Positions 6,512 through 15,109 of a DNA stretch of 33,612 nt are shown one piece after another (the stretch's first letter is position 1; each line of letters opens with the position of its first letter). Source of the stretch: Propionibacteriaceae bacterium. Its GTDB lineage: Bacteria > Actinomycetota > Actinomycetes > Propionibacteriales > Propionibacteriaceae. Both the position numbers and the translations under genes were made by a program. The notes under the pieces are model-generated. The model ran no database searches and had not been told where the DNA came from. It saw only the letters and a program-made list of their open reading frames with translations. The DNA lies in NCBI GenBank assembly GCA_030539405.1, contig JAUNSA010000002.1, positions 13,578 to 47,189 on the forward strand, in the 5' to 3' direction.

Positions 6512-7504
6512 GCCGCGCGTCGGCGTGATGCTGCGGCGCCGGGCGAGCAACTCGACCAGGACCACGGCAATGGCCGACGACGCGATGGACATCACGGCGC
6601 CGAGGACGCTCGCGTTGCTGGCGTCACTCACCATGCTCGTCATCAGCGGGACACCCAGCAGCGCCTGCCCGACGAGGATGGCCACGTTGTTGACGGTGTG
6701 CAGCGCGACGGCTGCTTCCAGGCCACCGGTGCGCCAGGTCATCCAGCACGCGGCCACCGAGGAGGCTGCCAGGGAGATGAAGATCCCGGGGTTGAGGCTC
6801 CCGTGCGCCAGCGAGAACAGGATGGTCGACACGATCGTGGGGACGACCAACGCGACGAGCGGGCGCGGGATCGCCACCCCGATGTTCTGCAGCAGCCAGC
6901 CGCGGAAGAAGTACTCCTCGCCGGCGGCCTGCAACGGCGTGGTCAGCAGGCAGACCAGGATCAGCGCGGCGGTGACCAGGGGCGGCTCCACGCTGGTGAA
7001 GAAGGGCAGCGGATCCACGGCCCAGCCGATGGCGAGGTACACCGCCCACACCGGCACGAGGACCGCGGCCACGATGCCGAACCACCCGAACCGGAACCGG
7101 CCGGCCACCGAGTGGGTGTACCCGCCGGGGAGGCGGTGGGCGAACCGGTTCGCCAGCAGGACCGCCGGGATCAGCCCGGCCAGGATCAAATTCAGGCCCA
7201 ACAGCACCCCGACGCTGCCCCACCCGGTCGGGGCGACCCCGCTGAGGAGGGCTTCCGGGTCCGGGACAAAGGGGGCGCCCGCGATGATCAGGACGCCGGC
7301 CAGGATCACGAAGGCGACCATGAAGACGAGGTAGAAGGCACCGAACAGCACCAGTGAGGCCAGCGGACGCCACCAGCGGCGGTCAGGCTCGCGGAACAGG
7401 TGCTGGTAGGGGGTGCCGGGGGCGGGCTCGAGCGGAGCGGTGTTGTCGTGGTCGGGGCCGGCGGGCTGGGCCGCGGGACCGTGGGGGGTGAGCGTGTTCG
7501 TCAT
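6509..7504 (-). CDS. CPBP-family intramembrane metalloprotease (CAAX protease-like)
   Basis: A 331-residue polytopic membrane protein of the CPBP/Abi family, related to Rce1-type CAAX proteases. Residues 1-45 are a proline-rich cytosolic tail. About eight membrane segments follow (for example 48-76, 98-120, 141-163 and 176-192). The catalytic motifs are intact: E196-E197-YFF-R201, FSLAHGS (His234) and HTVNN (His269 to Asn273). In bacteria such proteins act in bacteriocin immunity, protein secretion or envelope maintenance; which applies here cannot be said. GAGGGTGGG lies just before the ATG at 7504 and may be a ribosome binding site. The gene heads the CPBP-MDMPI-SpoU cluster. Confidence 0.9.
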   Translation of the reverse strand: MTNTLTPHGPAAQPAGPDHDNTAPLEPAPGTPYQHLFREPDRRWWRPLASLVLFGAFYLVFMVAFVILAGVLIIAGAPFVPDPEALLSGVAPTGWGSVGVLLGLNLILAGLIPAVLLANRFAHRLPGGYTHSVAGRFRFGWFGIVAAVLVPVWAVYLAIGWAVDPLPFFTSVEPPLVTAALILVCLLTTPLQAAGEEYFFRGWLLQNIGVAIPRPLVALVVPTIVSTILFSLAHGSLNPGIFISLAASSVAACWMTWRTGGLEAAVALHTVNNVAILVGQALLGVPLMTSMVSDASNASVLGAVMSIASSAIAVVLVELLARRRSITPTRG

Positions 7505-7569
7505 GGTCCCACCCTCGTGCCACCACCCGGCTGTGCGGAACCGGCGGCGGGCCAGACCCGCGCCGCCCC

Positions 7570-7601
7570 GGGTCGACCCCCGGGCGGACCGAGGTCGGTC
7601 C
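7570..7601. promoter_or_regulatory. Two palindromes upstream of the SBF-like transporter gene
   Basis: The divergent gap holds a perfect 10-bp palindrome GGGTCGACCC (7570-7579). Next to it is a perfect inverted repeat with 7-bp arms, GGACCGA-GG-TCGGTCC (7586-7601). The second covers the place where a -35 element for the -10 hexamer at 7614-7619 would fall, so it is a reasonable repressor site. Confidence 0.4.
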
Positions 7602-7613
7602 CCGCAGGGCCAC

Positions 7614-7619
7614 TAGGGT
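7614..7619 (+). promoter_or_regulatory. -10 element of the SBF-like transporter gene
   Basis: TAGGGT ends 7 nt before GTG 7627. It overlaps the alternative upstream GTG at 7618, which is why 7627 is preferred as the start. Confidence 0.5.
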
Positions 7620-7626
7620 GTTCGGC

Positions 7627-8613
7627 GTGGCACGCACGGCACGGATCAAGCTCGACCCCTTCCTCATCGCGATCATGGTCGCGGCGCTGGTGGCGTCGGT
7701 CCTGCCCGCGACCGGGCTCGGCGCGGAGGTCTTGTCGGTGGCCACCAAGGTGGCGATCTTCTGCCTGTTCTTCCTCTACGGCGCGCGCTTGCACCCCCAG
7801 GAAGCGCTGCGTGGCCTCAAGCACTGGAAGCTCCACCTGACGATCCTGGCGTTCACCTTCGTGCTGTTCCCGCTGGTCGGGCTGGCGATCGGCCTGCTGC
7901 CCGGCTGGGCGCTCGCGCCCGCGCTCATCCCGGGGCTGGTCTACGTCACGCTGTGCCCCTCCACCGTGCAGAGCTCCATCAACTTCACCTCGATCGCCCG
8001 CGGCAACGTCGCCGGCGCGATCGTGAGCGCGTCGGCGTCCAACCTGCTCGGGGTCGTGCTCACCCCTCTGCTGGCGATCGCTTTGATGAACACGACCGGC
8101 AACGCGAACGTCGGCTTCGGGTCCATCCTCGACCTGGTCGTGCAGATCCTGCTGCCGTTCGTGCTCGGCCAGTTCTCCCGCCGCTGGACCGCCGACTTCG
8201 TCGCCCGCCACAAAAGGCTCAAGCTGTTCGACCAGGCGTCCATCGTGATGGTGGTGTACTCGGCGTTCTCCCAGGGCATCCGCGAGGGCATCTGGTCGAT
8301 GGTCGGCTGGGTGGACATCGTGGCACTGGTGGTCGTCTGCCTGGTCCTGTTGGCGTTCATGCTGTGGCTGACCTGGTTCGCCGCGCGGCGGTTGGGTTTC
8401 AACCGCGCGGACGCCATCGCCATCCAGATGTGCGGCACGAAGAAGTCGCTGGCCACCGGCCTGCCGATGGCGACCGTGCTGTTCGCCGGCCAGCCCATCG
8501 GGCTGATCATGCTGCCCCTGATGGTCTTCCACCAGGCGCAGCTGATGGCGTGCTCGTGGCTGGCCGCCCGCTACGCCCGCGATCCCGAGCCGGACGCCCC
8601 GGCACCGGCCTGA
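7627..8613 (+). CDS. SBF-like bile acid:sodium symporter family protein
   Basis: A 328-residue inner-membrane transporter of the SBF-like family (YfeH type), distantly related to bile acid and arsenite transporters. About ten hydrophobic helices fill the chain after a short basic N-terminus (MARTARIKLDPF). Conserved blocks include LCPSTVQSSINFTSIARGN in the middle and CGTKKSLATGLPMA near the C-terminus, followed by MVFHQAQLMAC. The physiological substrate is not known for most members. GTG 7627 is preferred because a TANNNT hexamer lies 7 nt before it; GTG 7618 would add three residues. The gene is monocistronic and ends 3 nt from the convergent O-methyltransferase gene. Confidence 0.9.
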   Translation: MARTARIKLDPFLIAIMVAALVASVLPATGLGAEVLSVATKVAIFCLFFLYGARLHPQEALRGLKHWKLHLTILAFTFVLFPLVGLAIGLLPGWALAPALIPGLVYVTLCPSTVQSSINFTSIARGNVAGAIVSASASNLLGVVLTPLLAIALMNTTGNANVGFGSILDLVVQILLPFVLGQFSRRWTADFVARHKRLKLFDQASIVMVVYSAFSQGIREGIWSMVGWVDIVALVVVCLVLLAFMLWLTWFAARRLGFNRADAIAIQMCGTKKSLATGLPMATVLFAGQPIGLIMLPLMVFHQAQLMACSWLAARYARDPEPDAPAPA

Positions 8614-8616
8614 GCG

Positions 8617-9285
8617 CTACCCCACGCGGCGCAGCAACGCGAAGCCGTCCCAGCCCTTCTCCCCCACGGTCTGGGTGATGGACACCTGGACGCGGTCGTC
8701 GCCCTGCAGCGCGGCCAGCGCGTCGACCACGCCACGCACCTGCGGGTCGTCCCCCGGGTCCAGGATGCGACCGCCGCGCACGACGTTGTCGACGACGATG
8801 AGGGCGCCGGGACGGGTCAGCTCCAGGGCGCGCTCGACGTAGGTCGGCAGGTTCGCCTTGTCGGCGTCGATGAAGACGAGGTCGAACGGCTCGACGCCCG
8901 CGGCGACCATGCGGGCCGACACGTCGGCGGCCGGCCCGCAGTGGATGTCCACCCAGGCCGAGACGCCGGCGGCCTCGAGGTGGCGGCGCGCCACCGCCGC
9001 ATGGTCGCGGTTCACCTCGATCGAACACACCCGTCCGGTCGGGCCGACGGCCCGGGCCAGCCAGATCGTCGAGTAGCCGGCCAGCGTGCCGAACTCCAGC
9101 ACGCGCCGGGCGCCCGCGGCGACGGCGAGCGTGTGCAGGAGGCGTCCGAACTGCCGGGAGACCTCGATGCCCGGGCTCGCCACCTCGGTGGAGGTGCGCG
9201 CAGCGGCCAGTGCGGCGTCCTCACGGGCGAACACGGCCAGCCGCTCGTCAACGGCCGCCCACTCCTGTGGCCCGGACGCCGTCAT
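8617..9285 (-). CDS. Cation-dependent O-methyltransferase (class I SAM)
   Basis: A 222-residue soluble methyltransferase of the O-methyltransferase family 3 (catechol/caffeoyl-CoA type). The SAM-binding loop EFGTLAGYS is at 64-72, the acidic ribose contact follows in SIEVNRD, and the metal ligands are Asp140 (FIDADK), Asp166 and Asn167 (VVDNVVRGG). Substrates in actinobacteria vary and cannot be read from sequence. The ATG at 9285 lies 3 nt after the metG stop, so it is probably co-transcribed with metG. It meets the SBF-like gene head-on with a 3-nt gap. Confidence 0.92.
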   Translation of the reverse strand: MTASGPQEWAAVDERLAVFAREDAALAAARTSTEVASPGIEVSRQFGRLLHTLAVAAGARRVLEFGTLAGYSTIWLARAVGPTGRVCSIEVNRDHAAVARRHLEAAGVSAWVDIHCGPAADVSARMVAAGVEPFDLVFIDADKANLPTYVERALELTRPGALIVVDNVVRGGRILDPGDDPQVRGVVDALAALQGDDRVQVSITQTVGEKGWDGFALLRRVG

Positions 9286-9288
9286 GGC

Positions 9289-11094
9289 TCAGTCCGCCTG
9301 CGCCGGTGACGGCTCGACCGGCGCCCAGGCCGGACCGGTCTGGCCGAGGGTGTCGTCGAGCTTGGCGAAGATGGGCGTGGGCTTGGCCAGCGGCGTCCCG
9401 ACCGCGATCGGGGTGGACGCCCAGCGCGCGGCCTCCGAGGCGTAGTCACCCATGAGCACCGGGTAGTCGGGCGCGCCCTCTTCGGAGACGGTGACGATCT
9501 CGGGCTGGGCCGCCCACACGCCCTGCCCCCCGAGTGCCTCGAACACCTTCTGCGCGGCGTGCGGCAGGAAGGGGGTGAGGAGGGTGTTGCAGTCCTGCAC
9601 GGCCTGCAGCGCGACGTGGAGGATCGTGTCCCGGCGGGCCGGGTCGTCCTTCTTCTTCCACGGCTCCTCATCGGAGAGGTACTTGTTGGCCAGGGAGACG
9701 ATCCGCATCGCCTCGGTGATGGCCTGCTTGAACTTGGCCCGGCCGAGCAGCTCCCCGATGGTGTCGTAGCCGGCGCGGCAGGCGTCCAGCAGGGCTTGGT
9801 CGGCCTCGGTGAGGTCGCCGGCGGCCGGGATCGACCCGACGTTCTTGTGCGCCATCGACACCGACCGGTTGACCAGGTTGCCCCACTCGTTGGCGAGCTC
9901 GTAGTTGGTGCGGCGGACGAACTCGTCCCACGTGAAGTCGGTGTCCTGGTTCTCCGGCCCGGCCACCGCGATGTAGTAGCGCAGCGCGTCCGGCCCGAAC
10001 TCGGCCAGGAAGTCGCGCACGTAGATGACCTTGTTGCGGGAGCTGGAGAACTTCGACCCCGACATGGTCAAGAACTCCGAGCTGACGATCTCGGTGGGCA
10101 GGTCGAGCTCGCCGAAGGCCGATGGCGTACCCCCGCGCGAGCCCTTGCCGTTGGCGCCGAGCAGGATGCCGGGCCAGATGACGGTGTGGAAGGTGATGTT
10201 GTCCTTGCCCATGAAGTAGTAGGAGCCCGCACCCTCGTCGGTCCAGTACTTCTGCCAGGCGTCGGGGTCGCCGGTGCGCCGGGCCCACTCCACCGAGGCA
10301 GAGAAGTAGCCGATGACCGCGTCGAACCAGACGTAGATGCGCTTCATGGACGCCTCGGACCAGCCCTCGAGCGGGATCGGGACGCCCCAGTCCAGGTCGC
10401 GGGTGATCGCACGCGGCTGCAGTTCCTTGGCGAACTGCTCGCTGAACCGGATCACATTCGGACGCCAGTCGGTGCGGGTGGCCAGCCACTGCTGGAGCTG
10501 CTCGGCCAGCGCCGGCAGGTCGAGGAAGAAGTGCTCGGTCTCGACGAACTGCGGCACCTCGCCGTTGATCCGGCTGCGGGGGTTCTTGAGGTCGATCGGG
10601 TCGAGCTGGCGTCCGCACTGGTCGCACTGGTCGCCGCGCGCGCCCTCATCGCCGCAGAACGGGCAGGTGCCCTCGATGTAGCGGTCGGCCAGGGTCCGCC
10701 CCGTGGACGGCGACAGCGCGCCCATCTGCTTCTTCGCCACGACGTAACCGTTGCGGTGCAGGGCGGTGAACAGCTCCTGGACGACGGCGCGGTGGTTCAG
10801 CGTGGTGGTGCGGGTGTAGAGGTCGTAGCTCAGCCCCAGGCCCTGGAGGTCCTCGACGATGATCTGGTGGTACTTGTCGGCGGTCTCGCGCGCCGTGAGG
10901 CCCTCGGCGTCCGCCTTCACCTGGATCGCGGTGCCGTGCTCGTCGGTCCCCGACACCATCAGTACGTCGTTGCCCGCCATGCGCTGGTAGCGGGAGAAGA
11001 CGTCGGCCGGAACGGCGAAGCCGGACACGTGCCCGATGTGGCGCGGGCCGTTGGCGTACGGCCAAGCGGCAGCGGTGAGGATCCGAGAGGTCAT
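9289..11094 (-). CDS. metG: Methionyl-tRNA synthetase
   Basis: A 601-residue class I aminoacyl-tRNA synthetase that charges tRNA-Met. The nucleotide-binding HIGH motif is at 19-22. A zinc knuckle with four cysteines sits at C144-x2-C147 and C157-x2-C160. The KMSKS loop appears as K348-FSSS-R353, a variant seen in this branch. The anticodon-binding helical domain follows (about 400-550, with the [11 protein letters not shown] and EEPWKKKDD blocks). No C-terminal tRNA-binding OB domain is present, so this is the short form. The ATG at 11094 has TAGACT 7 nt upstream, indicating a leaderless start of its own, although add ends only 10 nt before. An O-methyltransferase gene follows after 3 nt. Confidence 0.97.
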   Translation of the reverse strand: MTSRILTAAAWPYANGPRHIGHVSGFAVPADVFSRYQRMAGNDVLMVSGTDEHGTAIQVKADAEGLTARETADKYHQIIVEDLQGLGLSYDLYTRTTTLNHRAVVQELFTALHRNGYVVAKKQMGALSPSTGRTLADRYIEGTCPFCGDEGARGDQCDQCGRQLDPIDLKNPRSRINGEVPQFVETEHFFLDLPALAEQLQQWLATRTDWRPNVIRFSEQFAKELQPRAITRDLDWGVPIPLEGWSEASMKRIYVWFDAVIGYFSASVEWARRTGDPDAWQKYWTDEGAGSYYFMGKDNITFHTVIWPGILLGANGKGSRGGTPSAFGELDLPTEIVSSEFLTMSGSKFSSSRNKVIYVRDFLAEFGPDALRYYIAVAGPENQDTDFTWDEFVRRTNYELANEWGNLVNRSVSMAHKNVGSIPAAGDLTEADQALLDACRAGYDTIGELLGRAKFKQAITEAMRIVSLANKYLSDEEPWKKKDDPARRDTILHVALQAVQDCNTLLTPFLPHAAQKVFEALGGQGVWAAQPEIVTVSEEGAPDYPVLMGDYASEAARWASTPIAVGTPLAKPTPIFAKLDDTLGQTGPAWAPVEPSPAQAD

Positions 11095-11101
11095 GGGCGG
11101 A

Positions 11102-11107
11102 AGTCTA
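11102..11107 (-). promoter_or_regulatory. -10 element of metG on the add stop codon
   Basis: Minus-strand TAGACT (11107-11102) ends 7 nt before the metG ATG. Its first three bases are the TAG stop of add. There is no Shine-Dalgarno, which supports an independent leaderless transcript. Confidence 0.5.
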
Positions 11108-12220
11108 GGGCAGCAGCGGACGCCCTCGGGCCGCGGCGTAGCCCGGCTCGATGACCTCGGCGATCAGGCGTTCGCGCTGCTGGTGGGGCAGGAAGGCTGC
11201 GCGCATGGCGTCCACGGTGAACCGGCGCAGGTCCGCGACGGTGTAGCCGAAGGCGTCCACCAGCAGGCCCAGCTCGCGGGTCGGCGAGGTGCGGCTCATC
11301 AGCCGGTTGTCGCAGTTGACGGTCACGACGAAGCCGAGGCGCTCCAACAGCCCGAACGGGTGCTCGTCGATGCTCGCGCACAGGCCGGTCTGCAGGTTCG
11401 AGCTGGGGCTGACCTCCAGGGGGATGCGTCGGTCCAGCACCCAGCGCGCGACCGGGCCGAGCCGGTGGCCGGACGCGTCGCGGGTGATGTCCTCGACGAT
11501 GCGGACGCCGTGGCCCAGCCGCAGTGCCCCCACCTCGAGCGCGCCGGCGATGGACGCCACCCCGGCCGCCTCACCGGCGTGGACGGTGACCGGGGTGAGG
11601 GACTGCCGTAGCCGCGCGAAGGAGGCCGCGTGCAGGGCCGGGGCGAAGCCGTCCTCGGGGCCGGCCAGGTCGAAGCCGGCGACGAGGTGTTCGCCGGCCA
11701 CCGCGAGCTCGACAACCTCGGGGTTGGGTGCGGTGTGCCGCAGGGAGGTCACCAGCTGTCGGGCCACCATGGGCGTCCCGGACGCCGCGGCCGCGGCCAT
11801 GCCGTCGGCCAGGCCGGCGCCGACGGCCTCGACCGCCTCGGCCAGCGTGAGCCCGGCGCGGGTGTGCTGTTGCGGCGCCCACCTGGCCTCCCCGTAGACG
11901 ACGCCGTCGGCTGCCAGGTCCTCGACCCACTCGCGGGCGACGCGGTGCAGGTGCTCGGCCGTCTGCATGACGGCGATGGTGTGTTCGAAGGTGGTCAGGT
12001 AACGCACGAGCGAGCCGGAGTCGGCAGCGGCGAAGAACCAGTCGGCCAGGCCCTCGCGCGGCGCGGGCAAGGAGTGCCCGACCTCGGTGGCGATGTCGGC
12101 GACGGTCCCGGCGCGCAGGCCCCCGTCCAGGTGGTCGTGCAGGACGACCTTGGGCAGGGAGCCCAGGGTGGCGGGGTCGGTCAGGCCCGGGCGCCCCTCA
12201 TCGGGTCCAGTTGCCCTCAT
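11105..12220 (-). CDS. add: Adenosine deaminase
   Basis: A 371-residue zinc enzyme converting adenosine and deoxyadenosine to inosine and deoxyinosine. Metal and catalytic residues are in place: H28-D-H30 (LHDHLDGG), His214 and Glu217 (VHAGE), His237 (LGHGVRI) and Asp304 (VNCDNRLMS). The residue after the zinc-binding Asp is Asn305, where the mouse and E. coli enzymes have a second Asp; I recall the same in other actinobacterial Add proteins. The ATG at 12220 overlaps the cdd stop as ATGA, so translation is coupled. The gene closes the nucleoside uptake operon: import, then deamination of cytidine and adenosine. Confidence 0.95.
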   Translation of the reverse strand: MRATGPDEGRPGLTDPATLGSLPKVVLHDHLDGGLRAGTVADIATEVGHSLPAPREGLADWFFAAADSGSLVRYLTTFEHTIAVMQTAEHLHRVAREWVEDLAADGVVYGEARWAPQQHTRAGLTLAEAVEAVGAGLADGMAAAAASGTPMVARQLVTSLRHTAPNPEVVELAVAGEHLVAGFDLAGPEDGFAPALHAASFARLRQSLTPVTVHAGEAAGVASIAGALEVGALRLGHGVRIVEDITRDASGHRLGPVARWVLDRRIPLEVSPSSNLQTGLCASIDEHPFGLLERLGFVVTVNCDNRLMSRTSPTRELGLLVDAFGYTVADLRRFTVDAMRAAFLPHQQRERLIAEVIEPGYAAARGRPLLP

Positions 12221-12642
12221 CCCGACGAGGGCGTCTGGACAGGTTCAGGGGCGTCCGGGGCGAGCGCCTCCGGCCCGAAGGCCTGGGGCAGGACGGCGTC
12301 CATGCGCCAGATGCCCTCGGGGGTCTCGACCAGCAGGTCGGCACCGCCGTGCTCCCACAGCAACTGGCGGCAGCGGCCACACGGCATGATCCGCTCGCCA
12401 CGCCCGTTGCAGCAGGTGAACGCGACCAGCCGTCCCCCGCCGCCGAGCACCAGGTCGCTGACCAGGCCACACTCGGCGCACAGGGTCACGCCCAGGCCGG
12501 CGTTCTCGACGTTGCAGCCGCTCACGACCCGGCCGTCGGAGACCAGGGCCGCAGCCCCGACCCGGTAGTTCGAGTAGGGCGCATAAGCACGCTCGGCCGC
12601 CGCGGCGGCAGTGGACCGCAGTACCTCCCAGTCGATGTCCAC
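12217..12642 (-). CDS. cdd: Cytidine deaminase
   Basis: A 141-residue homotetrameric-type zinc enzyme that deaminates cytidine and deoxycytidine to uridine and deoxyuridine. The N44-VEN47 substrate motif, C55-A-E57 (zinc ligand and proton shuttle) and P87-C88-GRC91 (two zinc cysteines) are all intact. Length fits the short bacterial class. It begins 8 nt after the second permease stop and overlaps add by 4 nt. It lies in the nucleoside ABC operon, as is common in actinobacteria. The thymidine phosphorylase gene (deoA) often placed between cdd and add is absent. Confidence 0.97.
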   Translation of the reverse strand: MDIDWEVLRSTAAAAAERAYAPYSNYRVGAAALVSDGRVVSGCNVENAGLGVTLCAECGLVSDLVLGGGGRLVAFTCCNGRGERIMPCGRCRQLLWEHGGADLLVETPEGIWRMDAVLPQAFGPEALAPDAPEPVQTPSSG

Positions 12643-12650
12643 GCGAGCGC

Positions 12651-13949
12651 CTACTTCGTGTAGGGCGTGCCGTCGGCCTTCGGTGCGCGCGAGCGCCCGA
12701 TCAGGCCGGCGACGGCGATCACCGTGGCGAGGTAGGGGAACAGGCCGAGCAGCTCGCGCGGCATCGGGGCGTTCATGGTGCCGAGCTGGGTGGACATCTG
12801 CGTGACGAAGCCGAAGAACACGGCCATCATCGCCGCACGCACCGGGTGCCAGCGGCCCATGATCAGGGCGGCCAGGGCGATGAAGCCATTGCCGACGGTG
12901 ATGTCCTTGATGAAGCCGCCGGTGGAGCCGATGGTGAAGAAGGCACCCCCCAGCCCGGCGAACAGGCCCCCGACCAGGACGGCCTGCCAGCGCACGGCCC
13001 GCACGTTGATGCCGACGGTGTCGGCCGCCTCCGGGTGCTCACCGACCGAGCGGACCCGCAGGCCCCAGCGGGTGCGGTAGAGCAGGAACCAGACCAGGGC
13101 CACCGAGAGGATCGCCAGGTACACCAGGATCGTCTGGTCGAACAGCACCGGGCCGATCAGCGGGATCTGGGACAGCCCGGGGATCGCGATCCGCTGCATC
13201 GTGGGCGCCGAGTTGAGCGCGGCACCGTTGGGCTGGACGAGCTGGTCGAACAAGAACCCGGTGATGCCCGAGGCGAGCAGGTTCAACACGACACCCAGCA
13301 CCACCTGGTCGACCCAGTACTTGATCGAGAACACCGCCAGCAGCGCGCCCATCGCCATGCCGGCGAGCACGGCCGCGATCAGGGCGACCGGGATGGACCC
13401 GGTCACCGACCCCACGGTGGCGGCGGTGAAGGCGGCGACGAGGAACTGGCCCTCGATGGCCACGTTGACCACGCCGGCGTTCTCGCACAGGACGCCCGCC
13501 AGGGCGCCCAGGACGAGGGGGGTCGCCAGGGCCACGGTGCCCGAGAGCTGGTTGGCCACCGGAAAGGCCAGCGCGTTGCCGGCCACGGCCCACGTGATGA
13601 ACCCGATCAGGACGGCGAGTCCGGCGACCGTGGCAGCGGCGGTCCGGCTGCGGCCCCAGAGCCGACCGGACAGGAAGCCGGCCCCGGCGAGCAGGGTGAG
13701 CACGGCGGCAACCAGCACCGTCGGCATCCCCGGCACGGTGATGGTGGGCAGGGAGACGGCGGCGAAGGCGTCCGACAACGAGAAGGACGCCGACCCGCGC
13801 GTGGCCAAGCCCGCGCCCAGCAGGGCGAGGCCGAACACGACCAGCAGGGCGCCGGTGGACAGGCGCGCCCGGCGGGCAGCCCGCGACTCGGTGGCCTCCA
13901 GGTGGATGGGAGCGTCGTCGATGACGGTGGTGGTGTCCGGGGCGCTCAT
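12651..13949 (-). CDS. Nucleoside ABC transporter permease 2 (NupQ-type)
   Basis: A 432-residue inner-membrane permease of the branched-chain/ribose type (BPD_transp_2), one half of the channel for nucleosides delivered by the BmpA-type lipoprotein. A cytosolic N-terminus of about 30 residues is followed by roughly ten membrane helices. The typical block GALAGVLCENAGVVNVAIEG carries the EAA-like contact with the ATPase, and GEHPEAADTVGINVRAVRWQ is the characteristic late cytoplasmic loop. The ATG at 13949 overlaps the stop of permease 1 (ATGA). cdd follows after 8 nt. Confidence 0.93.
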   Translation of the reverse strand: MSAPDTTTVIDDAPIHLEATESRAARRARLSTGALLVVFGLALLGAGLATRGSASFSLSDAFAAVSLPTITVPGMPTVLVAAVLTLLAGAGFLSGRLWGRSRTAAATVAGLAVLIGFITWAVAGNALAFPVANQLSGTVALATPLVLGALAGVLCENAGVVNVAIEGQFLVAAFTAATVGSVTGSIPVALIAAVLAGMAMGALLAVFSIKYWVDQVVLGVVLNLLASGITGFLFDQLVQPNGAALNSAPTMQRIAIPGLSQIPLIGPVLFDQTILVYLAILSVALVWFLLYRTRWGLRVRSVGEHPEAADTVGINVRAVRWQAVLVGGLFAGLGGAFFTIGSTGGFIKDITVGNGFIALAALIMGRWHPVRAAMMAVFFGFVTQMSTQLGTMNAPMPRELLGLFPYLATVIAVAGLIGRSRAPKADGTPYTK

Positions 13950-15109
13950 GCCTCACCTCCGACGAGGCTCGTGGTCTTCGGCGCCTTCACCTTGGGCAGC
14001 AGCGCGCCGACGAGGGCGGGCGCGGCCACGAACAAGACGATGAGGGCCTGGAGGACCGTGGACAGGGTCAGGGGCGTGTCCGCGATGCTCTGCATCGCCA
14101 GGCCGCCGGAGTGCAGGCCGCCGAACAGCAGGCCCGCGAAGATGATGCCGAACGGCTTGCTGCGCCCGAGCAGGGCCACGGTGATGGCGTCGAAGCCCAC
14201 GGTGCCGACCAGGCCGAAGGACAGCGGGGTCGGGACGCCGTTGGCGCCGGGCCCGAGCGCGTACTGGACGCCGGCCAGGCCGGCGAGCATGCCCGAGATG
14301 GCCATCGCGGTGATGGTGGTGCGCGACACGCTCATCCCGGCGGTGCCGGCAGCACTGGGGTTGGCCCCCACCGCGCGGATCGCGAAGCCCGTGGTGGAGC
14401 GGTCCAGCAGCCACCAGGCGGCCACCGCCGCCAGCAGCGCCACCAGGAAGCCCACGTGGAGCTGGCCGAAGATAATCGGGAACATCGCGGTCCCCTCGAT
14501 CGGCGGGGCGATCGGGTCGATGCGGCCGGGCCGCAGGAACGCCGGCGTGAGCAGCAGCCACGCCAACAGGCCCGAGGCGATGTAGTTGAACATGATGGTC
14601 ACGATGACCTCGTGCGCGCCGGTCTTGGCCTTGAGGAAGCCGACGATGCCGCCCCACACGGCCCCGGCCAGCATGCCGGCGGCGATGGCCACGACCAGGT
14701 GCAGGACGATGGGCAGGTCGAGGGCGAAGCCCACCCACGCGGCCGCGATGGCACCCATGATCGCTTGGCCCTGCGCGCCGATGTTGAACAGGCCGGCCCG
14801 GAAGGCCAGGCCCACGCCCAGGCCGGCGCAGATCAGCGGCGCAGCCTGCCAGGCCGTCGCGGCCAGCGCTCCGGGAGATCCGACGGCGCCCAGGAACAGG
14901 GCGCCATAGGCGCTGGACACCTTCGCCCACGTGGCCGCCAGCGGCAGGCCGGGTGCGGTGAACAGGTAGGCGTACAGGCCGATCACGTCGGGGTCCGACA
15001 CGACCATCAGCACCGCGCCCGCCAGCAGCGCGAGCACGATCGAGCCGGCCGTGATGGCCCAGGCCCGGCCCCGTGCGCGCCAGGCCGTCGAGGTTGCGGC
15101 CTCAGCCAT
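13946..15109 (-). CDS. Nucleoside ABC transporter permease 1 (NupP-type)
   Basis: A 387-residue membrane permease, partner of the following permease. The sequence has an N-terminal helix near residues 18-37 and further helices through to 370. The conserved AFRAGLFNIGAQGQAIMGAI block marks the NupP/YufP group, and VGANPSAAGTAGMSVSRT is the coupling loop. The ATG at 15109 overlaps the end of the ATPase gene by 8 nt, and the stop overlaps the next permease by 4 nt, so the three transporter genes are translationally coupled. Confidence 0.93.
   Translation of the reverse strand: MAEAATSTAWRARGRAWAITAGSIVLALLAGAVLMVVSDPDVIGLYAYLFTAPGLPLAATWAKVSSAYGALFLGAVGSPGALAATAWQAAPLICAGLGVGLAFRAGLFNIGAQGQAIMGAIAAAWVGFALDLPIVLHLVVAIAAGMLAGAVWGGIVGFLKAKTGAHEVIVTIMFNYIASGLLAWLLLTPAFLRPGRIDPIAPPIEGTAMFPIIFGQLHVGFLVALLAAVAAWWLLDRSTTGFAIRAVGANPSAAGTAGMSVSRTTITAMAISGMLAGLAGVQYALGPGANGVPTPLSFGLVGTVGFDAITVALLGRSKPFGIIFAGLLFGGLHSGGLAMQSIADTPLTLSTVLQALIVLFVAAPALVGALLPKVKAPKTTSLVGGEA

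Noticed and set aside
11095-11104. T-box or riboswitch before metG
   Set aside because: Only 10 nt lie between add and metG; there is no room for a leader RNA.
12846-14585. A 579-codon plus-strand frame opposite the permease genes
   Set aside because: Antisense to two conserved permeases that overlap by ATGA; no recognisable domain.
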